Below are positions 6,753-10,245 of a stretch of DNA of 10,245 bases, piece by piece (position 1 is the stretch's first letter; each line of letters opens with the position of its first letter). The DNA comes from a bacterium. GTDB lineage: Bacteria > AUK180. The notes beneath the pieces are model-generated. The model was not told the DNA's origin. It saw only the letters and a list, made by a program, of their open reading frames with translations, and made no database searches. Location: NCBI GenBank assembly GCA_021162505.1, contig JAGGYO010000243.1, positions 1-10,245 of the forward strand, in the 5' to 3' direction. A program made the position numbers and the translations under genes.

Positions 6753-8170
6753 TTGAATTCTTTATATATTGCGTGTTTTATCTCATTATTGGGAGCATTA
6801 TTTACCGCTAAATTGAAATAGTACTGTGTTTTTATCTTATTCTTTTTATTTTTATAAAATCTTGCAATACGAACATATATGAAGGTCCTTTCACTTTTTG
6901 AAGCCAATGTATTATATTTAGAAAGGTAAAAGTTCAATGATTTTTCATCATCTGTATTTATAAAAATGGTGATAAGATCGTTAATAAGTTGTTTCTTTTT
7001 ATCCGGGAACTTTCCTAAAAGGGAAAAATAAAGAGATTTCGCTTCTTTAAATCTGTCTGAATCCATTAAAAATTGAGCATATTTATGTGAACTGTCAAAT
7101 TTAAAGAGATCAGAATTTAACATAATAAAGGTTTTGGATTTGATAAGAATATTCCCTAAACTTCTGCTCTTGACCTTTTCAGCAAAAAATATGCCTGTGG
7201 TAGTAAGGATACAAAATAATAGAAATAAAGTAAATAGTGTTATAAAGATGGGCTTTCCTAATTTAATTTTTTTCTTACTGGTTTTCTCTCCATATATTAC
7301 GGAATCGTCCAGTTTCTTGAATGAACCTGTATTTTGTTCAAATTCATTAGAGTAATTTCCATATGTTTCATAAGACTTTAAGGTTTCCATATCCTCTAAT
7401 ATTTCATCAACTGTTTTATAGCGGTCTGTAGGGTTAATACGGAGCATTTTGCTGCATACAGTTGATATATAATCAGGAACATTATGATTTTCAATGTATA
7501 GCGGTTCCGGTTCTTTTTCCAATTTTGTTTTTATTATCTCTTCTTTGGTTCCCTGGAACGGCAGTTTTCCCGAGTACATTTCATACAGGATAACACCTAA
7601 TTGATAAATATCCGTATGATAGCCGATGTCCCCTTTATTCAATTGCTCGGGGGCAATATATTTGATCGTACCTGCCAAAATATTAGTAGTAATATTTTCT
7701 CCGCTAATATCAGCCCCAATGCCAAAATCCGTGATCTTTATTTTCCCTGAATTTTCAACCATGATATTGGATGGTTTAAGGTCCAAATGGATTATTTCCA
7801 TTTTATGGATATAAGAAAGGGATTTTAATATTTCTTTGAAAATTATCTCTATTTGCTTGGTATCCATTCCCTCTTTTAATAATGTTTTTAATGTCTTACC
7901 ATTGATATATTCCATTACATAAAAGAAAAAATCTTTGAATTTTGCGTTCTCATACACTTTTACAATGTGAGGATTATCCAATTTCGCCATTAATTGTCCT
8001 TCATGTAGGAACATTTTTACAACATTTGGGTCATTTTTATACTTTGGTAGAAGGGCTTTTATCGCTACATCTCTTTGCAATAGGGGATCAAAGGCATGAT
8101 ATACAATTGCCATTCCCCCTTGTCCAAGTTTGCCCTTTATCTCATATTTGCCGAATAACTTGTCACTCAT
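6749..8170 (-). CDS. Membrane Ser/Thr protein kinase (PknB/Hanks type) with TPR-like tail
   Basis: A 473-residue bitopic kinase. The kinase domain (about 8-265) has the glycine loop G-Q-G-G-M-A (16-21), the ATP lysine Lys38 in V-A-I-K, Glu57 of helix C, a catalytic loop H-L-D-L-K-P-S-N (128-135), D-F-G (148-150) and A-P-E (173-175). All catalytic residues are present, so it should be active. However, HRD reads HLD, making it a non-RD kinase. One membrane helix spans about 307-330, and the remaining 140 residues, presumably periplasmic, look like TPR-type helical repeats rather than PASTA domains. The ATG at 8170 is chosen because it is 1 bp past the stop of the preceding gene and gives the usual N-terminus (M-S-D-K-L-F-G-K-Y-E-I). 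A TTG at 8209 would add 13 basic residues and a 38-bp overlap. The target is unknown. The paired pseudokinase is the obvious partner. Confidence 0.9.
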   Translation of the reverse strand: MSDKLFGKYEIKGKLGQGGMAIVYHAFDPLLQRDVAIKALLPKYKNDPNVVKMFLHEGQLMAKLDNPHIVKVYENAKFKDFFFYVMEYINGKTLKTLLKEGMDTKQIEIIFKEILKSLSYIHKMEIIHLDLKPSNIMVENSGKIKITDFGIGADISGENITTNILAGTIKYIAPEQLNKGDIGYHTDIYQLGVILYEMYSGKLPFQGTKEEIIKTKLEKEPEPLYIENHNVPDYISTVCSKMLRINPTDRYKTVDEILEDMETLKSYETYGNYSNEFEQNTGSFKKLDDSVIYGEKTSKKKIKLGKPIFITLFTLFLLFCILTTTGIFFAEKVKSRSLGNILIKSKTFIMLNSDLFKFDSSHKYAQFLMDSDRFKEAKSLYFSLLGKFPDKKKQLINDLITIFINTDDEKSLNFYLSKYNTLASKSERTFIYVRIARFYKNKKNKIKTQYYFNLAVNNAPNNEIKHAIYKEFK

Positions 8171-8171
8171 A

Positions 8172-10085
8172 TCAGATCTTTTTCCTTTCCATATACGCTT
8201 TTTTCGCAAAGGGCGTTTTCGGATATTTTTGTTGAATATCTTTGAAGATCTTTATTGCTTTTCGTTTATCGCCAATTTGTTTATAAAATCTTCCTTCTTT
8301 TAAAAGTGTTTGGGGATATGAGAAGTTGTCACCTTTAAATATCTTTTTCATCTCAGAAAATGTTTTAAGGGCATCTTTAATTTTTTTATGTGTGATCTCC
8401 AAATCAAGCACTTTGTCAAAGATCCTCAGCTTTTCTGTATTATTTCTTGTTGTCAATAAAAAATTTGCTAAAAACTCTTGGGCATTTGCATAATTCTGAT
8501 CCTTTGGATCATCTTTTTTTATTCGCGTCTCATAAAGGTTAACTACTTTTGACCCATAGAGTATTTTATCATCAAAATTTACACTTTTTGTAAATAGTTT
8601 TTTATATTTTTTTATTTCCTTTGAATCTGTTCCCATTTTACCAAAATTTATTATTAATAATGTTATTATGATAATAGCGATTACTCCAAAAATAATATAG
8701 AGCGGTATTTTCTTTTTTCTCTTTTCTTTTTCCTTTTCCTCCAGTCCTTTTCTGTCAATATTGCCTACTTTTTCTGAAACCGTGGGGTTATAATCGTCCT
8801 CCATAAAGTCGGTGCCATGAGAAATGTTGGTTCCTTGTTTGGTGTTAGAAGTGACATTAGAGCTATCTTCGGAATAGAAATCTGAATTACTGTCCTCTCC
8901 GGTAAAATCTTCTTGTATTTTTTTTTCTTCTTTATGTTTTTTTTGCTCTTCTCTTTTTTGTTTTATCTTTGCTCTTAATATCTGTGATTTTTCCCTTTCG
9001 TTCTCTTTTCTTTTTTCAATTGCATGCTCAGGACAGAAATAATGTCCCTCCACTTCTTCAACACAATCATCACAGAGATAAGCTTCGCACTCTTCGCATT
9101 GATATATTCCACGCCGTTTAGCATGATATTTACAATAATGAGCATCTTCTTTAGCCCCTTCAATAATTTCGGGTTTATTAGATATCTTATCGATGCACTC
9201 ATTACAAAAAAAGTCATTTCCTATTTTTTGTGCATCTCCCAGCAGTATAGGCCTCTGACATTTAGCACATATTGCGTCTGCTATTTTTGTCCCATCATAA
9301 TAGGCAAATTTAACCGGAAGCATATCAGATGTAAACGCTTTATAAATGGTCTTTATATCGGGTCTGTTCTCAGGATCGGGCGATAGCATTAATTTTAAAA
9401 CCTGTTCATAGTCACTCAATTCATTTGGAATGTCAATAGAATTATTAATTATTTGATCTTTAGTAAAATTTCCTTTTGAGTATAAGCTTATAATGGATAG
9501 GGCTAATGAAAAAATATCAGATTTTATACTGATGGGTTTTTCTGAAAAATGTTCAGGAGATAAAAAATCATTGATCTCCGATTTCATAGAGATGAGTTTT
9601 TTGTTTATTTCAAAATTATCATAACCGATATAAAGCCCGTAATTAAAAGGGGTTCCATCATTATCTATAAAAAAAAGTTGTGGTGCAAGATTACCTACAA
9701 TATCTCCGTTCTCATGCATTTGTTCACAGAATAAGATGATATTCTTAATGATATTTTTCTTAAGAGAGTCCTTTGGAAGGACCTGGAACAATTTATCCAA
9801 TGTACGGAATTTTGTCTTGGAAAAATCAGAAGGAAAATCAAGATAGATATAATTATTATAAATTCCTCCCTTAACATCGCTTAAGGGGGAAAATTCATTC
9901 TTTTCGTGTAAAGCAGTTCTTCTTGATCGTATATAATCCTTGAATTGTTTGTCGGAAAAGAAAGGGTCCTGATATAATACGACCAATCTTTCTTCATCTT
10001 TAATTTCTGCAAGATACAAAAACATGGGACCAATACCAAATAAACTTGTTTTGATAGTCAAAGTGCTCATATCGTATTTTACCAT
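8172..10085 (-). CDS. Membrane pseudokinase with B-box-like zinc fingers and helical-repeat tail
   Basis: A 637-residue protein that I know only by its parts. Residues about 10-255 follow a kinase fold: L-S-P-E-H (175-179) stands for APE, S-D-I-F-S-L (189-194) follows, and L-S-P-D-P-E-N-R-P (234-242) is typical of the C-lobe. Catalytic residues are missing: the VAIK region reads L-V-V-L-Y (34-38), the HRDLKPxN region reads V-G-N-L-A-P-Q-L (130-137), and there is no DFG. Next come C-x2-C pairs at 273/276 and 294/297 (LIM-like), then Cys318-x2-His321, Cys330-x2-Cys333, Cys338-x2-Cys341 and Cys351-x2-His354, a B-box-like zinc-binding pattern. A charged, probably coiled segment (356-392), an acidic Ser/Asn linker, a membrane helix (about 460-481) and a TPR-like C-terminus follow. 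The ATG at 10085 has no clear ribosome binding site; ATG at codon 6 is the alternative. It is probably a scaffold or regulator of the adjacent kinase. Confidence 0.8.
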   Translation of the reverse strand: MVKYDMSTLTIKTSLFGIGPMFLYLAEIKDEERLVVLYQDPFFSDKQFKDYIRSRRTALHEKNEFSPLSDVKGGIYNNYIYLDFPSDFSKTKFRTLDKLFQVLPKDSLKKNIIKNIILFCEQMHENGDIVGNLAPQLFFIDNDGTPFNYGLYIGYDNFEINKKLISMKSEINDFLSPEHFSEKPISIKSDIFSLALSIISLYSKGNFTKDQIINNSIDIPNELSDYEQVLKLMLSPDPENRPDIKTIYKAFTSDMLPVKFAYYDGTKIADAICAKCQRPILLGDAQKIGNDFFCNECIDKISNKPEIIEGAKEDAHYCKYHAKRRGIYQCEECEAYLCDDCVEEVEGHYFCPEHAIEKRKENEREKSQILRAKIKQKREEQKKHKEEKKIQEDFTGEDSNSDFYSEDSSNVTSNTKQGTNISHGTDFMEDDYNPTVSEKVGNIDRKGLEEKEKEKRKKKIPLYIIFGVIAIIIITLLIINFGKMGTDSKEIKKYKKLFTKSVNFDDKILYGSKVVNLYETRIKKDDPKDQNYANAQEFLANFLLTTRNNTEKLRIFDKVLDLEITHKKIKDALKTFSEMKKIFKGDNFSYPQTLLKEGRFYKQIGDKRKAIKIFKDIQQKYPKTPFAKKAYMERKKI

Positions 10086-10132
10086 AAAATCAGAAATTAT
10101 TCAAAGGGAAAATATAAAAGCTGAAATACGGT
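10086..10132. other. Short spacer between the isomerase and pseudokinase genes
   Basis: This is the only gap longer than a few bases between genes of the cluster. I see no hairpin with a T-run and no well-spaced promoter boxes, so I cannot say whether transcription stops, starts or reads through here. An internal promoter for the seven downstream genes is possible but not shown. Confidence 0.5.
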
Positions 10133-10245
10133 TTATCGACTGTTATCCATTATTTTTACTTCTTTTTCTATATTAAGCAATTCTATTTCAAATGTCAATG
10201 TCGCATTAGGTGGAATTAAATTACCTGCTCCATTTTCACCATAAG
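10133..10245 (-). CDS. FKBP-type peptidyl-prolyl cis-trans isomerase, C-terminal fragment (cut by window edge)
   Basis: Only the last 36 codons and the TAA stop (10133-10135) are inside the window. The translation begins Y-G-E-N-G-A-G-N-L-I-P-P-N-A-T-L-T-F-E-I and continues E-L-L-N-I. This is the conserved last strand region of FKBP domains, where Y-G-x-x-G-x-x-x-I-P-P-N-A-T-L-x-F-x-V-E-L is the family pattern. FKBP enzymes catalyse prolyl cis-trans isomerisation during protein folding. A 13-residue tail after the domain ends the protein. Location (cytoplasmic or exported) and full length cannot be judged from this fragment. It is too short for the usual length cut-offs of gene prediction, but the motif match is strong. 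Confidence 0.88.
   Translation of the reverse strand, partial: YGENGAGNLIPPNATLTFEIELLNIEKEVKIMDNSR

Noticed and set aside
8171..8209. Longer kinase gene starting at TTG 8209
   Set aside because: It adds 13 mostly basic residues not seen at the start of this kinase family. The ATG at 8170 directly follows the upstream stop codon and gives the typical N-terminus.
8975..9217. 80-codon minus-strand open frame within the pseudokinase gene
   Set aside because: It overlaps the zinc-finger coding region in another frame, and the main frame has clearly constrained Cys/His spacing.
9024..9386. 120-codon plus-strand open frame
   Set aside because: It is antisense to the pseudokinase gene, with a composition typical of a shadow frame and no recognisable motif.
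8172..10085. Second active Ser/Thr kinase
   Set aside because: The ATP-binding lysine, the catalytic HRD aspartate and DFG are all absent, although the C-lobe motifs are kept.

Overview
The window is an AT-rich bacterial segment with one compact, single-direction gene cluster. All eight genes lie on the minus strand, so transcription runs from the right end of the window to the left. The envelope-type protein (Sec signal peptide, helical repeats, SPOR domain) suggests a Gram-negative cell. The low GC, Ser/Thr kinases with helical-repeat tails and the style of the intergenic repeats would suit an uncultured lineage related to the FCB group (for example Cloacimonadota or a neighbour). That placement is a guess and no marker in the window proves it.

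Layout in order of transcription: (1) 10245-10133, the last 36 codons of an FKBP-type peptidyl-prolyl isomerase, cut by the window edge; (2) 10085-8172, a membrane protein with a degenerate kinase domain, B-box-like zinc motifs, one membrane helix and a helical-repeat tail; (3) 8170-6749, a probably active Ser/Thr kinase with the same kinase-membrane helix-repeat plan; (4) 6752-5430, the tRNA methylthiotransferase MiaB; (5) 5433-4591, an exported TPR-like/SPOR protein; (6) 4607-1956, the mismatch repair ATPase MutS; (7) 1953-823, a GNAT-like acyltransferase-family protein; (8) 820-464, a single-domain IMPACT/YigZ-family protein. From gene 2 onward the junctions are 1-2 bp gaps, 4-bp ATGA overlaps or a 17-bp overlap, so genes 2-8 look like one translationally coupled operon. 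The isomerase is 47 bp upstream and may belong to it too.

The pseudokinase/kinase pair, followed by a SPOR protein, suggests an envelope-linked signalling module sharing a transcript with the housekeeping genes miaB and mutS. The partnership is inferred from architecture and adjacency only.

Positions 1-463 hold no credible gene. They are a dense mosaic of short repeats: heptamer tandem repeats, a perfect 8-bp-arm palindrome, a larger GC-rich hairpin and three scattered copies of a 15-base unit. This is the least explained part of the window.
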